Assembly: GCF_000154845.1 (NCBI RefSeq)
Contig: NZ_DS981503.1
Span: 1 to 43,005, forward strand
Source of the DNA: Phocaeicola coprocola DSM 17136
Lineage (GTDB): Bacteria; Bacteroidota; Bacteroidia; Bacteroidales; Bacteroidaceae
Direction: 5' to 3'
Length of the DNA: 43,005 nucleotides
Positions 32,401 to 40,573 of the stretch are shown here, one piece after another (within the stretch, counting starts at the first letter, position 1; every line of letters starts with the position of its first letter). The notes beneath the pieces were generated by a model. The model was not told the origin of the DNA, did not search any database, and worked only from the letters and a program-made list of their open reading frames with translations. The position numbers and the translations under genes are program-made.

Positions 32401-33949
32401 CAGCTTGTCGTGTCGCAACATGTCCGTTTATCTCAATGTTTGCATTGCTGTCGTTCAAAGATAATTTTCCGTTAAATCCTCCTGGAGTATATTGTCCGTC
32501 AAGCATGATGTTGCGGTACTCATACTGCTTGTATGTAAACGAAGAAATTACTCCCTTAATATATGATTCAGCTTTGCCATCATGATATTTGAAACCTTGC
32601 AATTCTATGTCGAATGTTGTGCTTCCCAGTGTCTTTTCCTGGTTTAACAAGGTTCCTAATTGTAATTCCGGACTGATTATTTTTCCAGAATAAGAACGTA
32701 GATGGGTTAATGTATCGGAATGCATGGTTACATTGGCCCGAATACTTCCTACATCTGTAAGAAGTGTACCATGTGTTGTTAATTGATTCAGATAACCGGA
32801 AATATCTCCGTTGAAACTTATGTCCCCAATCCGTTTCAGAATATCGGGAACATTGTTCTTGCCACTTAGGTTATAAAGTAACCAGTTAATACCTTCTTTA
32901 TCTACTTCCAGTTGCGACAGGTTACCGAAAAGGAACATATTATTTTTTTCGTTCCAGTGGTTTATCATAGCTTCTGCTTTCAGCAAAAGACTTTGAGTAT
33001 TGTTTGATATATAAATGTCTGTACACTTGGTTTGATATCCTTTTCCGTCCAACGACATGCGCAGGTTTACAGCTTCATTGAAATGAGCTAGTGCAGGTAC
33101 AAACATGGCAAAGTCAGCCAGCGTAATACGGGCTCTCATATGAGCCATATACCGTGTGTCATTGTTTATTACAGGAGCAGATGAGGCACTGTCGTATGTT
33201 GCAGCAAGCGTATCTATATTCAGTTCACTGTTAGGAAAAGAAACTTCAATATTGTTTGCCTGTAATCCATGGTGGTTGGCTGTAATTTTCAGTGCCAGTT
33301 TCTTTAATTTGAATCCACTTTGTTCGTTGAAACTTATACGTTTGATTTGCGCATTGAGAGAATCAGGCGTTAAGGCTTTCAGTGAAAGTGTTGCTGAAAG
33401 ATTCTGTATGCCTAAATGGTTTGAATTGAAACGTCCAGGAGTTTGAGCTTCGGAAAGTAAGTCATAGTAGACCTGTCCGCGACGAATCAATACGGAATTA
33501 ATACGCAGATCGATGGTTGATTTTTTCTTGATTGTATCTTTTGAGGCAAATGCATCAAGTACAAACTGGAAATTTGTCTTACTGTCAGGGGTCGGACGGT
33601 TGAGGTGAGCGTTCAGACCAAAAAGCTGTACACTGCTGATGCGTATTTTGCCGTGTAATAAAGACGATAACTCCATCTTAGCAGATAAACGGTTTATTTT
33701 CAGCAGCTCCTTGCCAGACTTGTCTTCCAGATATACATTCTGTATAATGACACGGTTCAGCAGTCCTAAATCGATATTTCCGATTCTGACCTCAGTCTGC
33801 ATGATACGGCTGAGCTCTTGAGCCGTAAAATCGGATAGCCGTTTTTGAATAAAAGGAATACTCAAAACGGCGATAATTCCGAAATAGCATACCAAAGCTA
33901 ATATGATGGTAGATCGGACAATATGTTTTATACTTCTGAACTTGCTCAT
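29483..33949 (-). CDS. tamB: TamB-family translocation and assembly module protein
   Basis: TamB-like proteins (AsmA-like superfamily) form a long hydrophobic-groove bridge between inner and outer membranes and are linked to phospholipid transport and barrel assembly. The 1488-residue product has one N-terminal anchor (about residues 12-30, IILALVCYFGIIAVLSIPFI), then a very long beta-rich region of repeated strands, and a C-terminal TamB domain (about residues 1050-1450) with ISANGTGNLRINYYNKGDF and the ending YKKDFTNWRELFDWIL. Length is in the range seen in Bacteroidetes. The gene has its own promoter-like box at 33971 and leads into aguA-aguB. Confidence 0.9.
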   Translation of the reverse strand: MSKFRSIKHIVRSTIILALVCYFGIIAVLSIPFIQKRLSDFTAQELSRIMQTEVRIGNIDLGLLNRVIIQNVYLEDKSGKELLKINRLSAKMELSSLLHGKIRISSVQLFGLNAHLNRPTPDSKTNFQFVLDAFASKDTIKKKSTIDLRINSVLIRRGQVYYDLLSEAQTPGRFNSNHLGIQNLSATLSLKALTPDSLNAQIKRISFNEQSGFKLKKLALKITANHHGLQANNIEVSFPNSELNIDTLAATYDSASSAPVINNDTRYMAHMRARITLADFAMFVPALAHFNEAVNLRMSLDGKGYQTKCTDIYISNNTQSLLLKAEAMINHWNEKNNMFLFGNLSQLEVDKEGINWLLYNLSGKNNVPDILKRIGDISFNGDISGYLNQLTTHGTLLTDVGSIRANVTMHSDTLTHLRSYSGKIISPELQLGTLLNQEKTLGSTTFDIELQGFKYHDGKAESYIKGVISSFTYKQYEYRNIMLDGQYTPGGFNGKLSLNDSNANIEINGHVATRQAVPDFNLKAVVRNFRPNDLNLTDQYKDTDMSLNLTADFSGHSIDDMKGKISIDSVQVNAPEKDQCYFLKNLSIFAGNVSNSQEKQIEIRSPFLNGFVKGNYSYRTLPASILKTLQRYIPSLLVLNKELPETNNDFQFNFQLEDTELFSKVFKIPVELYMPATLNGYFDDNRTRLQIRGYLPAFVYNDSYFESGTLLCNNTSDELQCQVRINKRLQKGAMINLAVNSRVNDDKLKTTIHWGNNVPSTFSGMVEAITSFRKSEESNRLSTMIDLRPSKIILNDTIWKIHPSQITIDKNLIEIDNFLFEHQNQYVRANGRIGKETTDSCLVDLSNINLQYVMDIIQFHAVKFNGLVTGRVHLHNVLDNPVMYTRLNVKDFSLNDALLGQGDIRGEWDNELGGVRLHADIKENDHYFTNVTGYVSPKEKGLNLNIQAGGTNLSFLQPFVENIFTNMQGRVFGRVRLYGPFSGLDLEGCAQADASMKVNILNTSFTAHADSFRISSGHFAFDNIQVTDPEGHTGLVNGALRHTKLKNLMYDFRFNTNNMLVYHTEKETPEFPFYGKIYTTGEVLLRGGNNTLTVDGTLRTDPQTKFTYVTATAAEATNTQFIKFVDKTPRRQQENIQTELYHHLNKTDNKEEEDTPTDTHINLQIEATPAATMRIVMDPIARDNISANGTGNLRINYYNKGDFQIFGNYNIEEGIYKMSMQNVIHKDFILQSGGTVSFNGNPREANLDVQAVYTVNSASLNDLVADASNTKGTVKVNCLLNLRGNLTAPTLKFDLDLPTVSDEDRELVRSLTSTEEQMNTQIIYLLSIGKFYTFDYANNANQSDATSSLAFSTLSGQLNNMLSQVIDSQNWNVGTNLSTGDKGWTDVEAEAILSGRLLNNRLIINGNFGYRDNPMRNTNFVGDFEAMWLLTKNGDFRLKGYNQTNDRYFTKSTLTTQGIGLMYKKDFTNWRELFDWILLKRRSKRNSQ

Positions 33950-33970
33950 GGGTATGACTCAAAAATTAAT

Positions 33971-33978
33971 CAAAATTA
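33971..33978 (-). promoter_or_regulatory. Promoter -7 box of tamB
   Basis: Read on the minus strand, TAATTTTG matches TAnnTTTG and lies 21 bp before the tamB start, giving a leader of about 15 nt. Confidence 0.5.
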
Positions 33979-34043
33979 CAAATATCGCTCGAAGTAATCT
34001 ATATTTTACCTTCTTATTTTATTATTTTTAAAATACAAATTCG

Positions 34044-34051
34044 TACTTTTG
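34044..34051 (+). promoter_or_regulatory. Promoter -7 box of the C1B peptidase gene
   Basis: TACTTTTG matches TAnnTTTG; the start would lie near 34058 and the leader is about 28 nt. Confidence 0.65.
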
Positions 34052-34085
34052 GCACATTATTTAGAAACTAACACATTTAAGGTAT

Positions 34086-35459
34086 ATGAAGAAGAACATA
34101 ATGTTAGCATGCCTGATGGCAATGGCATTGGGAGCACAGGCTCAACAGGGGGGGATTACACAAGACATGTTGAACCAAATCAAAAGCAGCTATAAGCATA
34201 CGCCGGCAGATAAGGCTATTTATAATGCCATGGCTGAAACCAGTATAGCTGTACTTGCGAAAAATCATGAAAATCTGGTAAATTTCGATACTAACTTCAC
34301 AAATAAAGTTGTTTCACATGGCATAACAGACCAGCAGCAGTCTGGACGTTGCTGGCTTTTTACCGGATTGAACGTATTGCGTGCTCAGATGATGGCTAAA
34401 TATGGTCTGGACGAAATGGAGTTCTCTCAGAACTATTGCTTTTTCTACGACCAGCTAGAGAAAGCTAATCTTTTCTTGCAGGGAATTATTGACACGCGTG
34501 AAAAACCAATGGATGATAAGATGGTAGAGTGGTTATTCCGCAATCCTATAAGCGACGGAGGACAATTTACTGGTATTTCAGATGTTATAGGTAAGTATGG
34601 AGTAGTTCCATCTTCGGTTATGCCAGAAACCTATAGTAGTGAAAACACATCACAGATAGCTCGTCTGGTTGGCTTGAAGTTGAGAGAGTTCGGTCTGCAA
34701 TTACGTGATGAGGCTGCAAAAGGAGTAAAGGTTTCTGCACTTGAAGCTAAAAAAACAGAAATGCTTTCTACCGTTTATCGTATGCTTGCCTTAACATTCG
34801 GTGAACCTGTGGAACGTTTTACGTGGACTATGAACGGTGAAACGAAGGAGTATACTCCACAGTCTTTTTATCAGGAATATTTGGGAAATGACTTAACCAA
34901 TAATTATGTCATGCTGATGAATGACCCCAGTCGTGAATATTATAAATGCTACGAAATAGATTTTGACCGTCATGTTTATGATGGAAAGAACTGGACTTAC
35001 GTCAATTTACCTGTTGAGGATATAAAAGCAATGGCTATTGAATCAATAAAGGATAGTACAATGATGTATTTCTCTTGTGACGTCGCGAAATTCTTAGACA
35101 GTAAACGTGGTACTCTCGATTTAAAGAATTTTGATTATGAATCACTGATGGGTACTACGTTCGGAATGAATAAGAAACAGCGTGTCCAGACCTTTGCCAG
35201 TGGATCCAGCCATGCTATGACTTTGATGGCTGTAGATTTGGATAAAGACGGTAAGCCGAAGAAATGGATGGTTGAAAACAGTTGGGGAGCAGAGGCTGGT
35301 TATAAGGGACATCTGATTATGACCGATGAGTGGTTTGACGAATATATGTTCCGTCTGGTAGTAGAAAAGAAATATGTACCAGAAAAGGTACTGAATATTT
35401 TGAAGCAGAAGCCAATCCGTCTGCCGGCATGGGACCCAATGTTTGCTCCAGAAGAATGA
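34086..35459 (+). CDS. Exported C1B-family cysteine aminopeptidase (bleomycin hydrolase type)
   Basis: The 457-residue product starts with a signal peptide MKKNIMLACLMAMALGAQAQ, unlike cytosolic PepC or bleomycin hydrolase, so it should act in the periplasm or outside. The catalytic Gln and Cys are in QQQSGRCWLFTGLNVLR, the His in SGSSHAMTLMAVD, and the Asn in WMVENSWGAE, all in the right order for papain-clan C1B enzymes. The C-terminal arm that shapes aminopeptidase specificity is present (KPIRLPAWDPMFAPEE). It is a single-gene unit with its own promoter and a strong terminator. Function as a peptidase is secure; the substrate is unknown. Confidence 0.93.
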   Translation: MKKNIMLACLMAMALGAQAQQGGITQDMLNQIKSSYKHTPADKAIYNAMAETSIAVLAKNHENLVNFDTNFTNKVVSHGITDQQQSGRCWLFTGLNVLRAQMMAKYGLDEMEFSQNYCFFYDQLEKANLFLQGIIDTREKPMDDKMVEWLFRNPISDGGQFTGISDVIGKYGVVPSSVMPETYSSENTSQIARLVGLKLREFGLQLRDEAAKGVKVSALEAKKTEMLSTVYRMLALTFGEPVERFTWTMNGETKEYTPQSFYQEYLGNDLTNNYVMLMNDPSREYYKCYEIDFDRHVYDGKNWTYVNLPVEDIKAMAIESIKDSTMMYFSCDVAKFLDSKRGTLDLKNFDYESLMGTTFGMNKKQRVQTFASGSSHAMTLMAVDLDKDGKPKKWMVENSWGAEAGYKGHLIMTDEWFDEYMFRLVVEKKYVPEKVLNILKQKPIRLPAWDPMFAPEE

Positions 35460-35492
35460 TGAGCAGATAAGTTTGTTTATATATTTTTGTAG

Positions 35493-35553
35493 ACGTCCTG
35501 ATGTTTATTCTGAAAACCTGTATTTTCAGAAAACATCAGGACGTTTATTTTTG
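35493..35553 (+). terminator. Intrinsic terminator after the C1B peptidase gene
   Basis: ACGTCCTGATGTTT (35493-35506) pairs perfectly with AAACATCAGGACGT (35531-35544), with a second stem CTGAAAA/TTTTCAG inside, and TTATTTTTGG follows. Confidence 0.9.
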
Positions 35554-35623
35554 GCTTTAGGGTTGTTTTTCTCTTCCTTTTTGCTTAATTTCGTAATTAT
35601 CCTTAATTTAAAATCTGATTCTT

Positions 35624-38365
35624 ATGAAGAAATATCGGAAAGCAAAATCGAAGTATATTGCTGTCTGTTCGTTAACCTTATGGTTATATCAGCCTGTAAA
35701 TGCACAAATAGAGATTACAACTCTTCCGGATAGTGTGATAACGGTTGGATACGCTCGGGGTACACTGAAGAACATATCCGGTTCGGTAGAACAAATTACC
35801 GAACAGCAAATGAATAAAGAGCAAATAACTAATCCGCTGGAAGCTATTCAGGGACGAGTACCAGGATTGACTATCATGAAAAGCAGTAATGGTACAGCAG
35901 CTTTGGAATCTGTCCGAATGCGAGGAACCACTTCGTTGACAAGTGGTAATGATCCATTGATAATTGTAGATGGGGTGTTGGGCGATTTAAGTATGCTGAC
36001 TTCGATTTATCCGACCGATATAGAAAGTTTTACAATCTTGAAAGATGCCTCAGAAACAGCGCAGTACGGTTCTCGTGGTGCCTCGGGTGTGATTAATATT
36101 ACAACAAAAAAAGGAATCTCTGGTAAAACGCGTATTAATTACAACGGAAGCTTTGGCATTGCCCATGCTTATCGTCATCTGGATATGCTCTCTGGCGATG
36201 AATATCGGAAAGTAACAAGCGAAAATGGAATTTCTATTCTGGATAAAGGCTGTAATACTGATTTTCAAAAAGAAATAGAACAATTGGGCTTGCAGCAGAA
36301 TCATAACATTGCTTTTTATGGTGGAGGAGATGCTTCCAACTATCGTGTTTCTTTGGGCTATCTGAACCGTGAGGGAGTGATACAGAATGAAAGCATGAAG
36401 CTTTTTACATCGAATATGAATATGTCGCAAGATATATTCGATAAATTTATCCAATGCGAACTTGGACTGTTTGGATCAGTCAAGAAAAACCGGAATTTGT
36501 TCGATTATCAGAAAACTTTTTATTCGGCAGCGGCTTTTAACCCTACTTTCCCTAACCATAAAGATTATACGACCGACGCTTGGGACCAGATAACTACTGC
36601 CAGCCAGATAACCAATCCTTTGGCTTGGATGGAGGTCAATGATCGTGATGATGTTTCTTATTTCAGTGCTCATGCCCGTTTGAATTTTAATTTGTCGCCC
36701 GACCTGAAATTTATACTTTTCGGCTCGTATACTTATAATGATACAGAGAACTCACAGTATTTGCCCACTATAGTCTGGGCAAACGGACAGGCGTATCGTG
36801 GAAACCGCCGTTCAGAATCTGTCTTAGGAAATGCAATGCTTACGTATCGGAAACAGTTGAAAAAGCATTTCATAGATGTATTGGGCTTGGCAGAGTTGGA
36901 AAAAAATACATATACCGGATTTTATACTACGGTAACAAACTTTTCTTCCGATCTTATGGGGTTCGACAATCTTCAGGCTGGAGCTCTGCGTCCCTGGGAA
37001 GGAACAGGTTCATATTATGAGGAACCTCATCTGGCATCTTTCCTGGGGCGAGTGAATTATACATATGACGACCGTTATGTACTGACAGTCAATGCTCGTA
37101 CGGATGCATCTTCAAAGTTTGGAGCAAATCATAAATGGGGCTTTTTCCCATCTGTTTCTGCTGCATGGAATGTGTCAAATGAACAGTTTATGAAGCAGAT
37201 TACCTGGATTGATAATTTGAAGTTGCGCCTGGGTTATGGACTTGCTGGAAATCAGGGAGGTATAGATTCGTATACGACGATGAATCTAGTCCGGCCCAAT
37301 GGAGTCGCACCTGTCGGAAATTCTCCTGTAGTGACTTATGAAACATTACGCAATATCAATCCCGATCTGAAGTGGGAAGTAAAACATACTTTCAATGCCG
37401 GTTTCGATGTGGGCTTTTATGGCAACCGTTTGCTGTTGTCTGTCAATTATTACAACTCTAAGACAACCGATATGCTTTATAATTATCGGGTAAGTGTTCC
37501 TCCTTTTACCTACAATACATTGCTCGCCAATATTGGTTCTATGCGTAACAGCGGTACAGAAATCTCTGTTGGTATTACTCCATTGAAGACCAAGGATATG
37601 GAGCTGAATATCAATGCAAATATAACTTTCCAGAAGAACAAGTTGCTTTCGCTGAATGGTATGTATAATGGCGAATATATTTCGGCCTCGGAGTATACTG
37701 TTATAGCCGGACTTGACGGGGCAGGTTTTCATGGAGGATATAATAATATTGTATATCAGATTGTAGGACAGCCTTTGGGAGTTTTTTATCTTCCTCACTG
37801 TACCGGATTGGTTCCCGATGGTAATGGTGGATATAAATATGAAATCGCCGACTTGAATGGGGGAGGTGTAAATCTGGAAGACGGAGAAGACCGTTATGTG
37901 GCAGGTCAGGCTATGCCTAAGACCTTGCTTGGCTCAAACATTAGTTTCCGGTATAAACGTTTTGATGTATCGTTGCAGATAAACGGAGCTTTCGGACATA
38001 AAATATATAATGGAACTTCACTGACTTATATGAATATGAATATTCTTCCCGACTATAATGTAATGGAGGAAGCTCCCCGACAAATGATAAAAGATCAGAC
38101 CGCAACTGATTATTGGCTGGAGGATGGAGATTATATTAATTTCGATTATCTGACAGTAGGGTATGATGTTCCTCTGAAAAATACGAAGTTTTTACATAAC
38201 ATGCGTCTGGCGTTCACTATCAACAACTTGGGAACAATAAGCGGCTATTCGGGATTAACCCCTCTTATAAACAGTATGACCGTAGACTCTACATTGGGAG
38301 TTGATGACAAACGGACTTATCCGTTGTCGCGTACCTATACTCTTAGTTTAAGTCTTAATTTTTAA
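35624..38365 (+). CDS. SusC-like TonB-dependent outer membrane transporter
   Basis: The protein forms a 22-strand barrel that imports a glycan or other nutrient delivered by its SusD partner, powered by TonB. The 913-residue product has a signal peptide ending at QPVNA, the plug domain (ISGSVEQITEQQMNKEQITNPLEAIQGRVPG; SGNDPLIIVDGV; DIESFTILKDASETAQYGSRGASGVI) and the barrel ending in LSLSLNF with a terminal Phe. The N-terminal carboxypeptidase-regulatory-like domain found before the plug in most SusC proteins is missing: only about 20 residues lie between signal and plug, with DSVITVGYARG as a likely TonB box. It is followed by a SusD gene 10 nt on. No glycosidase or regulator is nearby, so the substrate is unknown. 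Confidence 0.95.
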   Translation: MKKYRKAKSKYIAVCSLTLWLYQPVNAQIEITTLPDSVITVGYARGTLKNISGSVEQITEQQMNKEQITNPLEAIQGRVPGLTIMKSSNGTAALESVRMRGTTSLTSGNDPLIIVDGVLGDLSMLTSIYPTDIESFTILKDASETAQYGSRGASGVINITTKKGISGKTRINYNGSFGIAHAYRHLDMLSGDEYRKVTSENGISILDKGCNTDFQKEIEQLGLQQNHNIAFYGGGDASNYRVSLGYLNREGVIQNESMKLFTSNMNMSQDIFDKFIQCELGLFGSVKKNRNLFDYQKTFYSAAAFNPTFPNHKDYTTDAWDQITTASQITNPLAWMEVNDRDDVSYFSAHARLNFNLSPDLKFILFGSYTYNDTENSQYLPTIVWANGQAYRGNRRSESVLGNAMLTYRKQLKKHFIDVLGLAELEKNTYTGFYTTVTNFSSDLMGFDNLQAGALRPWEGTGSYYEEPHLASFLGRVNYTYDDRYVLTVNARTDASSKFGANHKWGFFPSVSAAWNVSNEQFMKQITWIDNLKLRLGYGLAGNQGGIDSYTTMNLVRPNGVAPVGNSPVVTYETLRNINPDLKWEVKHTFNAGFDVGFYGNRLLLSVNYYNSKTTDMLYNYRVSVPPFTYNTLLANIGSMRNSGTEISVGITPLKTKDMELNINANITFQKNKLLSLNGMYNGEYISASEYTVIAGLDGAGFHGGYNNIVYQIVGQPLGVFYLPHCTGLVPDGNGGYKYEIADLNGGGVNLEDGEDRYVAGQAMPKTLLGSNISFRYKRFDVSLQINGAFGHKIYNGTSLTYMNMNILPDYNVMEEAPRQMIKDQTATDYWLEDGDYINFDYLTVGYDVPLKNTKFLHNMRLAFTINNLGTISGYSGLTPLINSMTVDSTLGVDDKRTYPLSRTYTLSLSLNF

Positions 38366-38375
38366 ATGTTTAGCC

Positions 38376-40001
38376 ATGAAAAAAATATATATATTATTTT
38401 TGACTTGCACTTCATTGTTCAGTATATCGTGCAGCAGTTTCCTTGAAGAAGATCCTCGGGATGGTTTATTGGGAGATAATGCTTATTCTACACTGCCGGC
38501 TCTCTATCGGAATTGTGTAGCATCGCTTTATAACTGTGTAGGCAGTTATAAAGATAGTGAAGGATTGCAGGGAACAGGGAGAGGTATCTATGACCTGAAT
38601 ACTTTTACGACCGATGAGGCTATTATGCCCACCCGTGGAGGTGACTGGTATGATGGTGGATTCTGGCAAGGACTCTACCTGCATCAGTGGGGAGTAAATA
38701 GCGATGCCATATTGAATACTTGGGAGTACTTGTTCCAGAGTATTAAGCTATGTAATTATTCGTTGGAGCAGATTGAACATTTCTCAGCGACACATACTGA
38801 TAAAGAACTTCCGGCTTATAAGGCAGAGGTACGTGCCCTTCGTGCTATGTTTTATTATTATGCGATGGATTTATTCGGACGCATTCCTCTGCTTGTTACT
38901 TCCGATGCGGCCGGTGCGGAAATGAAACAGGCAGAGCGTGATAAGATTTTTACTTTTATCGTAAATGAATTGCAGGAGGCTGTTCCTTTCCTGAGCGAAG
39001 AGAAAAGTAATATTCCTGGTGAATATTATGGCAGAATGACAAAGCCTGTTGCTTATTTTCTGTTGGCTAAGCTGATGCTGAATGCTGAAGTATATATGGA
39101 TTCCGACTGGACAGATGATGTCTTTCCGGATGGCAGAAAAATCTTCTTTACTGTAAACGGAGAAGATCTCAATGCTTGGAAAGCTGCACAATATTACTGT
39201 ACACAGATTTCTCAGATGGGTTATCAGTTAGAAAAAGATTATTCTTCAAATTTTGCCATATTCAATGAGTCTTCTCAGGAAAATATTTTTGTAATACCGA
39301 TGAGCAAGACTTTATACACCAACCAGATGCAATATTTGTTCCGCTCCCGTCACTATAATCATGCAAAGGCCTATGGATTAGGAGGTGAAAATGGTTCAAG
39401 TGCAACGCTTGAGGTTTTGCAGACTTTTGGGTATGGCACAGACAAAGTTGATCCTCGTTTCGATTACTGCTATTTCGCCGATGAGGTGTACGATTTACAG
39501 GGAAATCCTATTCTGCTCGACGACGGCACTCCGCTGGTATATTATCCAGAGGCAATAGTCCTCGATGTTTCCAATTCGGTATATGAACAAACAGCTGGAG
39601 CACGTATGAAGAAATATGAAGTGGATAATACAGCATTAAAAGATGGAAAGTTGATGGATAATGATATTGTCTTGTTCCGTTATGCTGACGTGTTGCTGAT
39701 GATGAGTGAGGCCAAAGTGAGAAATAACGAAAATGGAACAGGAGAATTGAATGAAGTCCGTGGCAGAGTAGGAGCTTCGTATCGTGAAGCAACTCTTGAA
39801 AACTTGCTGGATGAAAGGCAGATGGAGCTGGCGTGGGAAGGCTGGAGGCGTCAGGACTTGATTCGTTTCCGTCAATTCACTCGTCCGTATAGCTTCCGTC
39901 CACAGCTTCCCGGTGAAGAAAACGGTTATACAACTGTTTTCCCGATACCTGAAAAGGTAATAGTGATGAATGGGGTACTGAAACAAAATCCGGGGTATTG
40001 A
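38376..40001 (+). CDS. SusD/RagB-like surface nutrient-binding lipoprotein
   Basis: SusD proteins cap the SusC barrel and bind the nutrient outside the cell. The 541-residue product begins MKKIYILFLTCTSLFSISCS, a lipoprotein signal with the Cys in SISC, followed by SSFLEEDPRD, typical of surface-exposed SusD lipoproteins. Helical repeat segments EVRALRAMFYYYAMDLFGRIPL and KPVAYFLLAKLMLNAEVYM match the SusD fold, as does the C-terminal LLDERQMELAWEGWRRQDLIRF. It starts 10 nt after the SusC gene and is the last gene of the pair. The hairpin at 40106-40143 follows. Confidence 0.95.
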   Translation: MKKIYILFLTCTSLFSISCSSFLEEDPRDGLLGDNAYSTLPALYRNCVASLYNCVGSYKDSEGLQGTGRGIYDLNTFTTDEAIMPTRGGDWYDGGFWQGLYLHQWGVNSDAILNTWEYLFQSIKLCNYSLEQIEHFSATHTDKELPAYKAEVRALRAMFYYYAMDLFGRIPLLVTSDAAGAEMKQAERDKIFTFIVNELQEAVPFLSEEKSNIPGEYYGRMTKPVAYFLLAKLMLNAEVYMDSDWTDDVFPDGRKIFFTVNGEDLNAWKAAQYYCTQISQMGYQLEKDYSSNFAIFNESSQENIFVIPMSKTLYTNQMQYLFRSRHYNHAKAYGLGGENGSSATLEVLQTFGYGTDKVDPRFDYCYFADEVYDLQGNPILLDDGTPLVYYPEAIVLDVSNSVYEQTAGARMKKYEVDNTALKDGKLMDNDIVLFRYADVLLMMSEAKVRNNENGTGELNEVRGRVGASYREATLENLLDERQMELAWEGWRRQDLIRFRQFTRPYSFRPQLPGEENGYTTVFPIPEKVIVMNGVLKQNPGY

Positions 40002-40105
40002 CAAATTATTTTATTGGATATTCCTTTTGGGGATTTTTTGTTGTTCTTTGCATTGATTATAAGTTGTTTACGTGGTCTTGGACCTGCCTTTGAAAAAGTA
40101 TATGT

Positions 40106-40143
40106 TCTTTTCCCGAAGATATCTCGATATTTTCGGGAAAAGA
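40106..40143 (+). terminator. Hairpin downstream of the SusC/SusD pair
   Basis: TCTTTTCCCGAAGATATC (40106-40123) pairs with GATATTTTCGGGAAAAGA (40126-40143) with one wobble. A T-run follows after about 20 bases (TTATACTTTTTTG). Termination is likely but the spacing is loose. Confidence 0.6.
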
Positions 40144-40550
40144 TGCTGAAGAATTTATACTTTTTTGAGGGAATGTTATTAAGACTATGCTGTTGTTTTT
40201 CTTTTGTAATAAAAAATCTTCGTGGATCAGTGTTTTTTCGTTTTCGCATGTCGTCCGGATGAAATAACTTCTTGAGCTGATTCCGCCCGATTCTGATAGA
40301 ATGTTTTTTCAAGGAAAATAATAGGATAAAACGCAGAATAAAGCGAATTTGAGCATTCTCACTGACGGTCAGAGAGTTTGGCTTCTGATGGCACGGAATG
40401 ACATAAGGACGTAAAAACGGATTTAGGCGGATTGCAGTAAGAGATGCACTTCCAAACCATTACCCGACACCAATTGCACATTTAACGCTAACAGGCTCTA
40501 TTTCTGCGTTCTGCGTAGGTTTACATTCTGCCCTTACAACTCCCATAAAC
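40144..40550. other. Gene-free junction between chromosome and second mobile element
   Basis: No gene is seen. The left part is AT-rich like the chromosome; from about 40250 on the composition resembles the GC-richer element DNA, so the element end should lie here. No exact GTANNTTTGC core was found. Nearest are CTAATTTTGC at 40550-40559 (9/10, also the integrase promoter box) and GTAGGTTTAC at 40515-40524 (8/10). Confidence 0.4.
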
Positions 40551-40558
40551 TAATTTTG
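40551..40558 (+). promoter_or_regulatory. Promoter -7 box of the integrase gene
   Basis: TAATTTTG matches TAnnTTTG and lies 15 bp before ATG 40574, so the integrase mRNA would have a leader of about 10-15 nt. Confidence 0.6.
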
Positions 40559-40573
40559 CACCAAACAAAAAGA

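Noticed and set aside
40044..40056. CTTTGCATT shared with the left element end at 8571 as a possible attachment site
   Set aside because: Nine bases can match by chance, the GTA part of the core is absent, and it lies before the SusD terminator in chromosome-like DNA.
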